Positions 17,192 through 25,497 of a stretch of 40,246 nucleotides of DNA are shown here, one piece after another. Under the pieces are notes generated by a model that did not search any database, had not been told where the DNA came from, and saw nothing but the letters and a program-made list of their open reading frames with translations. The position numbers and the translations under genes are program-made. How positions within the stretch are numbered: position 1 is the stretch's first letter; each line of letters starts with the position of its first letter. The stretch comes from Bacteroidota bacterium (GTDB lineage: Bacteria > Bacteroidota > Bacteroidia > 2-12-FULL-35-15): the NCBI GenBank assembly GCA_947466965.1, contig CANIFU010000022.1:1-40246 (forward strand). The letters are read 5' to 3'.

Positions 17192-18139
17192 ATGAATATT
17201 CTATCGGCAAAAAATATTGTGAAACGGTATGCAACACACACCGCCATAGATGATGTTAGTCTGGATATTCCTGCGCAAAGTATTTTTGGTTTGCTTGGAC
17301 CAAATGGTGCAGGAAAAACTTCTCTTATTAGAATTATTAATCAAATAACAGGACCCGATAGCGGAGAAATATTTTTCGAAAATGAAAAACTCTCACCCAA
17401 ACATGTTGAGCAAATCGGTTATTTGCCCGAAGAGCGCGGTTTGTACAAAAAAATGGAAGTAGGCGAGCAAGCATTATACTTAGCTCAGTTGAAGGGTATG
17501 AAAAAGTTTGAGGCGAAGAAGAAATTAAAATATTGGTTTGAAAAGTTTGAAATAGATGCATGGTGGCACAAAAAAGTAGAAGAACTTTCAAAAGGAATGC
17601 AACAGAAAGTGCAATTTATTGTAACGGTATTACATGAACCCAAGCTGTTGATTCTGGATGAACCTTTCAGTGGATTCGATCCTATAAATGCAAATATTAT
17701 AAAAAATGAGATATTAAATTTAAAAGCACAAGGCTCCACAATATTATTTTCAACGCATAATATGGGTTCTGTTGAAGAGTTGTGTGATAATATCGCATTG
17801 ATCAATCGTTCTAAAAAAATTATTGACGGTTCCGTGAAAGATATCCGGAAACAATATAAATCAAATCTTTTTGAAATAGAATTTACAGGAAACATGATGG
17901 GTTTCACAAATTCATTATGGACGTTTGGAAAGTTAGGTGAATATAAAGCGGATGGAGAGATGTGTAAAGCGCAAATTCAATTGACTCCAGGAAGTACAGC
18001 CAATCAATTATTGTCATCCGTTTTGACGGCGGTAGAAATTCAATCTTTTAAAGAGATTGTTCCGAGTATGAATGATATTTTTATTAAGAAAGTGAGCGAA
18101 CAAAATAGTATTGGAACACAAAGTAATTTTACAGAATAA
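17192..18139 (+). CDS. ABC exporter ATP-binding protein (ABC-2 / NatA-like)
   Basis: A 315-residue ATPase from the ATG at 17192, which abuts the dnaJ stop; a TTG three codons upstream inside dnaJ is less likely. Walker A GPNGAGKT, Q-loop region, ABC signature LSKGMQQK, Walker B LLILDEPFSG and the H-loop STHNM are all present. The first ~230 residues are the nucleotide-binding domain; the rest is a C-terminal extension ending MNDIFIKKVSEQ, common in NatA and drug- or polysaccharide-type exporters. It must work with the permease that starts eight bases downstream. The cargo is unknown; sodium export (NatAB) is the usual annotation for this type. Confidence 0.9.
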   Translation: MNILSAKNIVKRYATHTAIDDVSLDIPAQSIFGLLGPNGAGKTSLIRIINQITGPDSGEIFFENEKLSPKHVEQIGYLPEERGLYKKMEVGEQALYLAQLKGMKKFEAKKKLKYWFEKFEIDAWWHKKVEELSKGMQQKVQFIVTVLHEPKLLILDEPFSGFDPINANIIKNEILNLKAQGSTILFSTHNMGSVEELCDNIALINRSKKIIDGSVKDIRKQYKSNLFEIEFTGNMMGFTNSLWTFGKLGEYKADGEMCKAQIQLTPGSTANQLLSSVLTAVEIQSFKEIVPSMNDIFIKKVSEQNSIGTQSNFTE

Positions 18140-18147
18140 CATAGTAA

Positions 18148-19488
18148 ATGAATAAAATATTGCTCATCATAAAGCGTGAATATCTTTCACGGGTAAAGAA
18201 AAAATCATTTATTCTGATGACAATTCTTGGTCCTATCTTAATGGTAGGGATAATGATTGTGCCGATTTGGTTATCCATGCAAAAAACAGAGAAACAAAAA
18301 GTGGAGGTGATTGACGATAGTTTTTTGTTTACAGGTTTAATTCAGGAGAAAGACATCGTTCACTTTGATTATCCTCCTATTACAATAGAGCAGGCACGTG
18401 CTGGTTTTTTTGATACGGAGTACGATGCGATCCTTTGGATTCCTAAAAATGTTTTAAATGGCGGACAAAATGGGATCAATTTATTTTACAAAAAACAATT
18501 GAGCAATTCGGCTCAACAACATATTCAATATAGCATCAGCAAAATGTTATACGAAGTGATGCTCGCGAAGAATAAAGTTAATGTGAATCTGATTAAGGAT
18601 GCAAAAGATAAATCCACTTTTACAATGATCACAACACAAGTGGATGAGGCAGGCAATGATAAAAAAACAAATACAGGTTTATATATGGGAATCGGATTGG
18701 TTGCCGCTATTATGATTTATGTTTTTATTTTTATGTATGGTGTTCAGGTGATGCGGGGTGTGATGGAAGAAAAAACGAGCCGGATCGTTGAGGTGATTTT
18801 ATCATCGGTTAAACCTTTTCAGTTGATGATGGGAAAAATTGTTGGTGTTGCTCTTGTCGGTCTTACTCAGTTTTTATTATGGGTGATTTTGTCAGCTACA
18901 TTATACGGATTTGCTGCTGCAACTATTCTCAAAGATATTGACATGAAGCAAATTCAGGCGAAAGAAGAAATTATTAAGATTGGTGAAAATTTAGATTTTG
19001 AAAAAATGGGTAAAAATAACCAACCGACCGAAATTGCTCAATTGTGGAATGATTTTAAGTCAGTGGATATGGTTGATATTCTTTTATGTTTCTTGTTTTA
19101 TTTCTTAGCAGGATATTTATTGTATAGTGCATTGTTTGCTGCGATAGGTGCTGCTGTAGATAGTGAAGCAGAAACAAATCAGTTTATGCTTCCGATTACA
19201 ATTCCTCTCATCTTTGCTTTTGGAATTGCACAAACAGTAATGCAGGATCCTCAAGGGCAATTAGCATTTTGGTTTTCAATGATTCCATTAACTTCTCCTG
19301 TTGTAATGATGGTTCGACTCCCATTTGGTGTTCCTCCTTGGGAAATTGCCTTGTCAATGGGACTGCTTGTTCTCGGTTTTCTTTCCACTACCTGGTTGGC
19401 CGGAAAAATATACCGGACAGGTATTTTGATGTATGGGAAAAAGATAACATGGAAAGAACTTGGTAAATGGTTGTTTTATAAAGGTTAG
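18148..19488 (+). CDS. ABC-2 type permease (NatB-like)
   Basis: A 446-residue membrane protein, partner of the preceding ATPase. One transmembrane segment near residues 20-43 (SFILMTILGPILMVGIMIVP) is followed by a long extracytoplasmic part of about 150 residues, then a cluster of membrane segments from about residue 175 (YMGIGLVAAIMIYVFIFMYG) to the end. MEEKTSRIVEVILSSVKPFQ and MMGKIVGVALVGLTQF are hallmarks of ABC-2 permeases of the NatB type. The large periplasmic domain suggests that it may exchange a substrate with an external partner. Substrate unproven. Confidence 0.88.
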   Translation: MNKILLIIKREYLSRVKKKSFILMTILGPILMVGIMIVPIWLSMQKTEKQKVEVIDDSFLFTGLIQEKDIVHFDYPPITIEQARAGFFDTEYDAILWIPKNVLNGGQNGINLFYKKQLSNSAQQHIQYSISKMLYEVMLAKNKVNVNLIKDAKDKSTFTMITTQVDEAGNDKKTNTGLYMGIGLVAAIMIYVFIFMYGVQVMRGVMEEKTSRIVEVILSSVKPFQLMMGKIVGVALVGLTQFLLWVILSATLYGFAAATILKDIDMKQIQAKEEIIKIGENLDFEKMGKNNQPTEIAQLWNDFKSVDMVDILLCFLFYFLAGYLLYSALFAAIGAAVDSEAETNQFMLPITIPLIFAFGIAQTVMQDPQGQLAFWFSMIPLTSPVVMMVRLPFGVPPWEIALSMGLLVLGFLSTTWLAGKIYRTGILMYGKKITWKELGKWLFYKG

Positions 19489-19548
19489 TATACACTTTTA
19501 ATACTCCCATAATTTTTATACCTTGTAGCATCAAACGTTACTCAATTT

Positions 19549-20481
19549 ATGAAGATCGCTGTTATCGATTTAGGAACAAATACGTTTAACTTACTTATCG
19601 TAGAAGTTAAAACAGATAATACATACTCCACTGTTTTTCAAACTAAAATTTCGGTGAAACTTGCTGAGGGCGGAATAAATAAAGGATTTATTGCTGACGT
19701 TCCTTTTCAACGTGGAATAGCTGCGTTAAAATCACATTATACTACTTCACAAAAATATCAGGCAGATAAAATATACGCCTTTGCAACATCTGCTATTCGA
19801 GGAGCGTCTAACTGCTCCGACTTTGTTATGAAAGCGAAAGCTGAAACAGGCATCGATATCAAGGTAATCTCTGGAGATCGAGAAGCAGAATTGATCTGTT
19901 ATGGTGTTCGTTCGGCTGTTGAGATGAGTGAGGATACTTCTTTGATTATTGATATCGGTGGTGGAAGCACAGAGTTTATTATTGCAAATAAAAATAAAAT
20001 ATTCTGGAAGCAAAGTTTTTTGTTGGGTGCGGCTCGTTTATTAGAATTATTTCCTCCTTCTGATCCGATTACTGATTCGGAGATTTCTGTTTTTACTGTT
20101 CATTTAAAAAATGAATTACAGCCTTTGTTCGAAGCGGTAAAAAAATTTCCAATTATAGAATTAGTTGGTTCATCCGGTTCATTTGATTCATTGGCTGAAA
20201 TGATTGCACATCGTTTTTATTCGCCCTCTATTTTAGAAGGAAAAACAGAATATACTTTTAATTTAGAGGATTGTGAAACAATCTATTCTGATATTTTAAA
20301 GTCAACAAATGCAGCGCGATTGCAGATAAAAGGCTTGGTTGCAATGCGTGTAGATATGATAGTTGTTTCGAGTATTATTGTTCATTTTGTTATCCGTTCA
20401 TTGGCGATTCAAAAAATGCGATTGTCAACATACTCTCTGAAAGAGGGCGTTATTTATGATGTATTAAGAGGTAAATTATAA
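19549..20481 (+). CDS. Ppx/GppA family phosphatase (exopolyphosphatase-like)
   Basis: A 310-residue member of the actin-like ATPase fold. VIDLGTNTFNLLIVEV is the phosphate-1 loop and LIIDIGGGSTEFII the phosphate-2 region; the middle has FATSAIRGASN and SGDREAELICYG typical of Ppx/GppA. It corresponds to the N-terminal catalytic half of long Ppx enzymes and lacks the C-terminal HD-like domain, a short form common in Bacteroidota. The likely reaction is removal of phosphate from polyphosphate or hydrolysis of pppGpp to ppGpp; the sequence cannot decide between them. It lies between the ABC exporter and a sigma-54 activator gene. Confidence 0.87.
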   Translation: MKIAVIDLGTNTFNLLIVEVKTDNTYSTVFQTKISVKLAEGGINKGFIADVPFQRGIAALKSHYTTSQKYQADKIYAFATSAIRGASNCSDFVMKAKAETGIDIKVISGDREAELICYGVRSAVEMSEDTSLIIDIGGGSTEFIIANKNKIFWKQSFLLGAARLLELFPPSDPITDSEISVFTVHLKNELQPLFEAVKKFPIIELVGSSGSFDSLAEMIAHRFYSPSILEGKTEYTFNLEDCETIYSDILKSTNAARLQIKGLVAMRVDMIVVSSIIVHFVIRSLAIQKMRLSTYSLKEGVIYDVLRGKL

Positions 20482-20559
20482 AGGGTAAATTATAAATTTG
20501 CTTTTAGATTCATATCTGAGATAGAATATTCATATTAAAATTTAATTATTGTTTGAAAG

Positions 20560-21726
20560 ATGGCAAAACTCTTGATTATAGATGACGAGAAAAGTATACG
20601 TAAAACATTACGTGAAATTCTTGAATACGAAAAGTATCTGGTAGATGAAGCTTCTGATGGAGTGGAAGGGATTGCTATGATCCAAAAAGAAAAGTATGAC
20701 ATTGTATTGTGTGATATTAAAATGCCGAAGATGGATGGCATAGAAGTGCTTGATAAAATTATGCACTTATCCTCCGACACTCCTGTGGTAATGATATCTG
20801 GGCACGGAAATATAGAAACAGCTGTGGAAGCGGTTAAAAAAGGAGCATTCGATTTTATTGCAAAGCCATTGGATCTCAATCGTTTGTTGGTTACCATTCG
20901 CAATGCGATGGATAAATCTACACTGGTAACAGAAACAAAAGTGTTAAAGAAGAAAGTGAGCAAAACGTTTGATATGGTTGGAGAATCGAAAGCAATCCAT
21001 CAAATTCAAGAAATGATAGAGCGGGTTGCTCCAACTGATGCTCGAGTTTTGATTACTGGTGGCAATGGCAGTGGGAAAGAATTGGTTGCACGTTGGTTGC
21101 ATGAAAAAAGCAGCCGTTCAAATGCACCTTTGATCGAAGTAAATTGTGCCGCTATTCCGAGTGAATTAATAGAAAGTGAATTGTTTGGTCATGAAAAAGG
21201 TGCATTTACTTCCGCAATAAGCCAAAGAAAAGGAAAGTTTGAACAGGCAGAAGGTGGAACTTTATTCATGGATGAGATTGGAGATATGAGTCTTTCTGCG
21301 CAAGCTAAAGTATTACGTGCCTTACAGGAAAATAAAATAACAAGAGTGGGAGGAGAGAAAGAAATAAAAGTGAATGTAAGAGTAGTTGCAGCAACCAATA
21401 AGGATTTACAAAAAGAGATTGCTGCAGGAAACTTCCGTGAAGATCTTTACCATCGTTTGAGCGTTATATTAATTCATGTGCCTTCATTGAATGAGCGGAA
21501 AGAAGATATTCCATTGTTAGCCGATCATTTTTTGAAAATAATTTGTGAAGATCATGGAATGCCAAATAAAATATTTTCAAAAGAGGCAATCAAGGAGTTG
21601 CAAAAAATTAACTGGACAGGTAATATCCGTGAGTTCAGAAACGTTGTGGAGCGTTTAATTATCCTTTGCGATAAAACAATTACAGATAAGGATGTTATCG
21701 CTTATGCAAGACCATTAAAAGGGTAG
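20560..21726 (+). CDS. Sigma-54 activator response regulator without a DNA-binding domain
   Basis: A 388-residue two-domain protein. Residues 1-120 are a receiver domain: acidic pair DDE near the start, phospho-acceptor Asp52 in VLCDIKMPKMDG, SGHG and FIAKPLD. Residues about 140-375 are the sigma-54-interacting AAA+ domain: Walker A TGGNGSGKE, ESELFGHEKGAF, then GAFTSA instead of the usual GAFTGA (residues 214-219), Walker B TLFMDEIGDM, and FREDLYHRLSVILIH with the Arg finger. After IREFRNVVERLIILCDKTIT only about fifteen residues remain, so the C-terminal Fis-type helix-turn-helix is absent. It may activate sigma-54 RNA polymerase from solution. No histidine kinase is nearby. It converges on the glutaminyl cyclase gene, seven bases apart. 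Confidence 0.92.
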   Translation: MAKLLIIDDEKSIRKTLREILEYEKYLVDEASDGVEGIAMIQKEKYDIVLCDIKMPKMDGIEVLDKIMHLSSDTPVVMISGHGNIETAVEAVKKGAFDFIAKPLDLNRLLVTIRNAMDKSTLVTETKVLKKKVSKTFDMVGESKAIHQIQEMIERVAPTDARVLITGGNGSGKELVARWLHEKSSRSNAPLIEVNCAAIPSELIESELFGHEKGAFTSAISQRKGKFEQAEGGTLFMDEIGDMSLSAQAKVLRALQENKITRVGGEKEIKVNVRVVAATNKDLQKEIAAGNFREDLYHRLSVILIHVPSLNERKEDIPLLADHFLKIICEDHGMPNKIFSKEAIKELQKINWTGNIREFRNVVERLIILCDKTITDKDVIAYARPLKG

Positions 21727-21733
21727 ATTGTAA

Positions 21734-22552
21734 CTAATTTAGTTTTATTACAAAAATATAGGGGAACATTTTCCCGGTAATATAAAGTTTTTTTGTAGTG
21801 GGATTATAGGCAATTCCATTCAGAACATCCGCCTCTGGATTTTTGTTTCTTGCTTCATCTGTAAGAGAAGAGAAATCTAAGATTCCAACAACATTACCAC
21901 TATATGTATCGATCTTTACAACATAATTTTTTGTCCAAATATTAGCATAAATAAATCCATCAATAAATTCCATCTCATTTAAAAAGTCTTCAGCATATCC
22001 CGCATTCGTTACATTAATTGTTTTTGTAGGCGTTAATGTTGCCGGGTCAATATAGGTGAGTACGTTTGTGCCATCACTCATAATCAGTGAGGTGCCATCT
22101 GTAGTTAGTCCCCATCCTTCTTTATTTTTGTATCCGAATTGTCCGATTTGTTTATAAGTTTTTGCATCATAAATAAAACCGATTTGATTCTTATAAGTAA
22201 GTTGATAAATCTTATTATTTAGGATCGTAATTCCTTCCCCGAAGTATTTTCTAGCAAGGTCAGCTTTTACATTTATTTTCCCCGAAGCGGAATCAACAAT
22301 TCCTAATACAGATTTAGTTTGAGGAAGGTTTTCGGGTGAACCGGTGCTTTCGTATAGTTCACCTTTATAAACGAGTAAGCCTTCTGTGAATGAGTTGATA
22401 TCGTGTGGGATTTTTTCAATCACTTCGAAATTAATAGAAGCAACCATTTCCTCAGTTTTAGGAATTATAGTTTCCTTTTTGTTTGTTTTAGGATCCGAAG
22501 AGCAGGAAATAAAAAAAGTAAAAAGAATAAAATAGAGAACTACATTTTTCAT
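21734..22552 (-). CDS. Glutaminyl-peptide cyclotransferase (Glu_cyclase_2), lipoprotein
   Basis: A 272-residue lipoprotein: MKNVVLYFILFTFFISC gives a lipobox with Cys17. The body is a five-bladed-propeller-type glutaminyl cyclase, like plant and bacterial QC proteins: FEVIEKIPHDINSFTEGLLV, LYESTGSPEN, ARKYFGEGITIL, QLTYKNQIGF, LNEMEFIDGFIYANIW and DVLNGIAYNPTTKKLYITGK. These enzymes turn N-terminal Gln of peptides into pyroglutamate, which blocks aminopeptidases. Facing the periplasm or cell surface. The start codon overlaps the stop of the CpsB gene (ATGA), so the two are translated as a coupled pair at the 3' end of the sugar operon. Confidence 0.88.
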   Translation of the reverse strand: MKNVVLYFILFTFFISCSSDPKTNKKETIIPKTEEMVASINFEVIEKIPHDINSFTEGLLVYKGELYESTGSPENLPQTKSVLGIVDSASGKINVKADLARKYFGEGITILNNKIYQLTYKNQIGFIYDAKTYKQIGQFGYKNKEGWGLTTDGTSLIMSDGTNVLTYIDPATLTPTKTINVTNAGYAEDFLNEMEFIDGFIYANIWTKNYVVKIDTYSGNVVGILDFSSLTDEARNKNPEADVLNGIAYNPTTKKLYITGKMFPYIFVIKLN

Positions 22553-23307
22553 TCGTGTAAAAGGTTTTTGTTTTGCAGCATACCGCTTTCAGTGAGTTTT
22601 AGTAAGTAAGGTTCGTAGATTACTTCCTTTATTAGATTGATATGTCCCATATGATGACAATCTGTACCTAAAAAGGAAATCATATTCTTATCGATCATTT
22701 GTTCCGCTATTTTTTTTGTAGCGAGTGAATAATATCCTGTTAGTGAATTGATGTTCATTTGAAGCAATACACCTTTGTCAATAAAAGCTTCATATTTTTC
22801 AAAGTCTTTGTGCCAAAAATTATATCGTTCAGGATGTGCTAATACTGGCTTATATCCTAGAAGTTGCATTTTGAATAGAACATGATAAAGATTGTCGGGT
22901 GGATTCATGTACGAAATTTCAAATAACAAATGATTGTTACCAAAAGTTAATAATTTTTCCTCATCTAGTTTTCGTTCAAAATCATAATCTAAATAATATT
23001 CAGAAACGGCATCAAATTCAATGGGTATATTTTCTTCTTTTAAAGCTTGCTTTACTTTTTCGGAACCGCTTAAAATTGTTTCGGAAGTGTTACGGTAATA
23101 ATCACTCATGGTATGTGGAGACGTAATAATTTTTTTATATCCTAATTTGTGTAATTCAGAAATCATTTGAATGCTTTCCTCCATTGTTTTTGCACCATCA
23201 TCAATTCCTGGAATGAAGTGAGAGTGAATATCACAAACAATTCCAGACAAGTCGACAGGTGTCGTAAGCCGTTTTTTATTTTTACTGAAGATGTTAAATA
23301 TTCCCAT
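22549..23307 (-). CDS. CpsB/YwqE-type tyrosine-protein phosphatase (PHP domain)
   Basis: A 252-residue PHP-fold metallo-phosphatase. The metal-binding motifs are in order: DIHSHFIPGIDDGAKTMEES, ITSPHTMSDYY, a Glu in LLFEISYMN, LAHPERYNFW and the closing GTDCHHMGH. In Gram-positive capsule systems CpsB dephosphorylates the tyrosine kinase CpsD and so sets chain length and export; Bacteroidota use a similar phosphatase with Wzc-like kinases. No such kinase lies in the window. N-terminal hydrophobic residues MGIFNIFSKNKKR are short and not a signal peptide. It lies 53 bases after the UDP-GlcNAc epimerase gene. Confidence 0.9.
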   Translation of the reverse strand: MGIFNIFSKNKKRLTTPVDLSGIVCDIHSHFIPGIDDGAKTMEESIQMISELHKLGYKKIITSPHTMSDYYRNTSETILSGSEKVKQALKEENIPIEFDAVSEYYLDYDFERKLDEEKLLTFGNNHLLFEISYMNPPDNLYHVLFKMQLLGYKPVLAHPERYNFWHKDFEKYEAFIDKGVLLQMNINSLTGYYSLATKKIAEQMIDKNMISFLGTDCHHMGHINLIKEVIYEPYLLKLTESGMLQNKNLLHE

Positions 23308-23360
23308 TAATAATTAAATAGTTGCTTGTCAAAAACAAATTGAAAAAAATAAATACTCAA

Positions 23361-24344
23361 TTATTTTGTGCTAAACCATGTAAGCGTCTTTTTTAATCCT
23401 TCTTCAATTTTTACAGTCGGAAAATAATTCATTGTGTTTTGTGCTTTTGAAATATCAGCGAGTGAATCTCTTACATCACCCGGTCTCTGAGCTCGATAGG
23501 TTTGTTCCACAGTAGTACCTATCAGTGTTTTTAAAGTATGAATCAATTGATTCAATGAAACCCTTTCTCCAACGGCAATATTAAAAACATTACCTTCTGT
23601 ATTCATATTTTGTTCCAACATTGCTTTTATGTTTGCCTGAACAGCATTTTCTACGAAAGTAAAATCCCTTGTTTGTTCACCATCTCCATTTATAACAGGC
23701 GGAAGGTTATTTCGGAGAGCATTAATAAATAAAGGGATAGCTGCAGCATATTCGCCATTAGGATTTTGCCGAGGACCGAAAATGTTGAAATAGCGCAAAC
23801 CGATTATTTCCATGTTATATGTTTTTGCAAAAATCTCACCATATAACTCATTCGTCATTTTAGAAACTGCGTATGGTGATAATTGTTTGCCAATTTCATT
23901 CTCTACTTTGGGTAAGATCTTACTGTCGCCGTAAACAGAAGAAGAACTTGCATATACAACACGTTTTACTTTAGCATCTCGAGCTGCAATTAAAATATTT
24001 ATGAATCCTGATGCATTCACATGATGAGTAGCAATCGGATTAAGTATCGATCGGGGCACAGAACCTAATGCAGCCTGATGAAAAACGTAATCAATTTTTG
24101 TGCATGCCTTAATGCAATCATCTAAATTGCATATATCCCCTTTAATGAATTGGAAATTTGGTAATGAAAGATAAGGATGAATGTTTTCTTCCAAACCTGT
24201 TATCAGATTATCAAGTACAACAACTTTTTTCGCATTGTATTTAATCAGATATTCAATAATGTTGGAGCCGATAAAACCAGCACCACCTGTTACCAGAAAT
24301 GTTTTAGATGAAAGATCTGATGAATGGAAAGGGGTATTGTACAT
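23361..24344 (-). CDS. wbpP: UDP-N-acetylglucosamine 4-epimerase (WbpP/TviC type)
   Basis: A 327-residue extended short-chain dehydrogenase. The Rossmann motif VTGGAGFIGSNI and the catalytic YxxxK in SPYAVSKMTN are present. HQAALGSVPRSI is a signature of WbpP/TviC enzymes, which prefer N-acetylated sugars over UDP-Glc. NPNGEYAAAIPLF and GDGEQTRDFTFV follow as usual. It interconverts UDP-GlcNAc and UDP-GalNAc (and perhaps their uronic acids), in the cytoplasm. With the WbpO-type dehydrogenase at 25498-26787 it gives UDP-GalNAc uronate, as in the Vi antigen pathway. Symbol is by family. Confidence 0.85.
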   Translation of the reverse strand: MYNTPFHSSDLSSKTFLVTGGAGFIGSNIIEYLIKYNAKKVVVLDNLITGLEENIHPYLSLPNFQFIKGDICNLDDCIKACTKIDYVFHQAALGSVPRSILNPIATHHVNASGFINILIAARDAKVKRVVYASSSSVYGDSKILPKVENEIGKQLSPYAVSKMTNELYGEIFAKTYNMEIIGLRYFNIFGPRQNPNGEYAAAIPLFINALRNNLPPVINGDGEQTRDFTFVENAVQANIKAMLEQNMNTEGNVFNIAVGERVSLNQLIHTLKTLIGTTVEQTYRAQRPGDVRDSLADISKAQNTMNYFPTVKIEEGLKKTLTWFSTK

Positions 24345-24406
24345 TTTAGTTTAAAGTTGATGGTTTGAAAGTTTACTAAACAAATATTGAACTTTCATAT
24401 ATTGAA

Positions 24407-25459
24407 CTATCGTTTTGTATATTGTACTTCATAATATTTTTGATAGTCTCCAGAAGTAACATTGTTCAACCAATCTTCATTAGATAAATACCAATCAACC
24501 GTTTTTTCTAATCCTTCTTCAAATTGTAAAGAAGGCACCCATCCTAATTCATTTTGAAGTTTTGATGAGTCGATTGCATATCTTAAATCATGGCCTGCAC
24601 GGTCTTTAACAAAGGTTATCAGTTTAGCGGATTCACCGTCCGCGCGATTTAATTTCTTGTCCATTATTTTACATAACAGATGAATCAAATCTATATTCGT
24701 CCATTCGTTGTGTCCTCCGATATTAAATGTAGCACCTGTTTTTGCATTGTGAAAGATTACATCGATAGCACGAGCATGATCTTCAACATATAACCAATCA
24801 CGAATATTTTCACCTTTTCCGTAAATAGGAATTGATTTGTTGTTTTTAATATTGAGAATAGAAAGTGGTATTAACTTTTCAGGAAAATGATGACTACCAT
24901 AGTTATTGGAGCAGTTAGATATTACAGCATCCATACCATAGGTGTCATGATAAGCTCTTACAAAATGATCTGAGCTAGCTTTTGATGCAGAGTATGGGCT
25001 GTGAGGATCATATGCCGTTGTTTCTGTAAACAAACCTGTTTCACCTAATGTACCATATACCTCATCCGTAGAAACATGATAGAAGCGATGAGCTGAAAAA
25101 TTATCTTTCCATTCATTTTTTGCTGCATTTAATAAGTTAACAGTGCCGATCACATTCGTCATTACAAATTCTAGAGGATTACTGATGCTTCTGTCGACAT
25201 GACTTTCAGCAGCCAGATGTATAACACTATCAAATGTATGAATAGAAAACAATTCGGAAATAAAAGCTGCATCAACAATGTCACCTTTAATAAAAGAATA
25301 GTTCGGTTTGTTTTCAATGTCTTTTAAATTCGCAAGATTACCTGCATATGTAAGTTTGTCAACATTTATAATCTGATAGTTTGGGTATTTCGTTACAAAT
25401 AGACGTACAACATGAGACCCGATGAATCCGGCGCCACCGGTAATTAGAATTTTTTTCAT
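24407..25459 (-). CDS. rfbB: dTDP-glucose 4,6-dehydratase
   Basis: A 350-residue short-chain dehydrogenase. ITGGAGFIGSHVVRLFVTKY, NVDKLTYAGNLANLKDI, HLAAESHVDRSI, FYHVSTDEVYG and PYSASKASSDHFVRAYHDTYG are the RmlB family set; YSASK holds the catalytic Tyr/Lys and TDE the active acid-base pair. It makes dTDP-4-keto-6-deoxyglucose, precursor of rhamnose, fucosamine-type and other deoxysugars. The genes rmlA, rmlC and rmlD are absent from the window, so the final sugar cannot be named. Also called rmlB. Gaps to neighbours (38 and 62 bases) are small. Confidence 0.93.
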   Translation of the reverse strand: MKKILITGGAGFIGSHVVRLFVTKYPNYQIINVDKLTYAGNLANLKDIENKPNYSFIKGDIVDAAFISELFSIHTFDSVIHLAAESHVDRSISNPLEFVMTNVIGTVNLLNAAKNEWKDNFSAHRFYHVSTDEVYGTLGETGLFTETTAYDPHSPYSASKASSDHFVRAYHDTYGMDAVISNCSNNYGSHHFPEKLIPLSILNIKNNKSIPIYGKGENIRDWLYVEDHARAIDVIFHNAKTGATFNIGGHNEWTNIDLIHLLCKIMDKKLNRADGESAKLITFVKDRAGHDLRYAIDSSKLQNELGWVPSLQFEEGLEKTVDWYLSNEDWLNNVTSGDYQKYYEVQYTKR

Positions 25460-25497
25460 TTTATTTATCGTTTATGTTAATTAAGCATAAGTAACTT

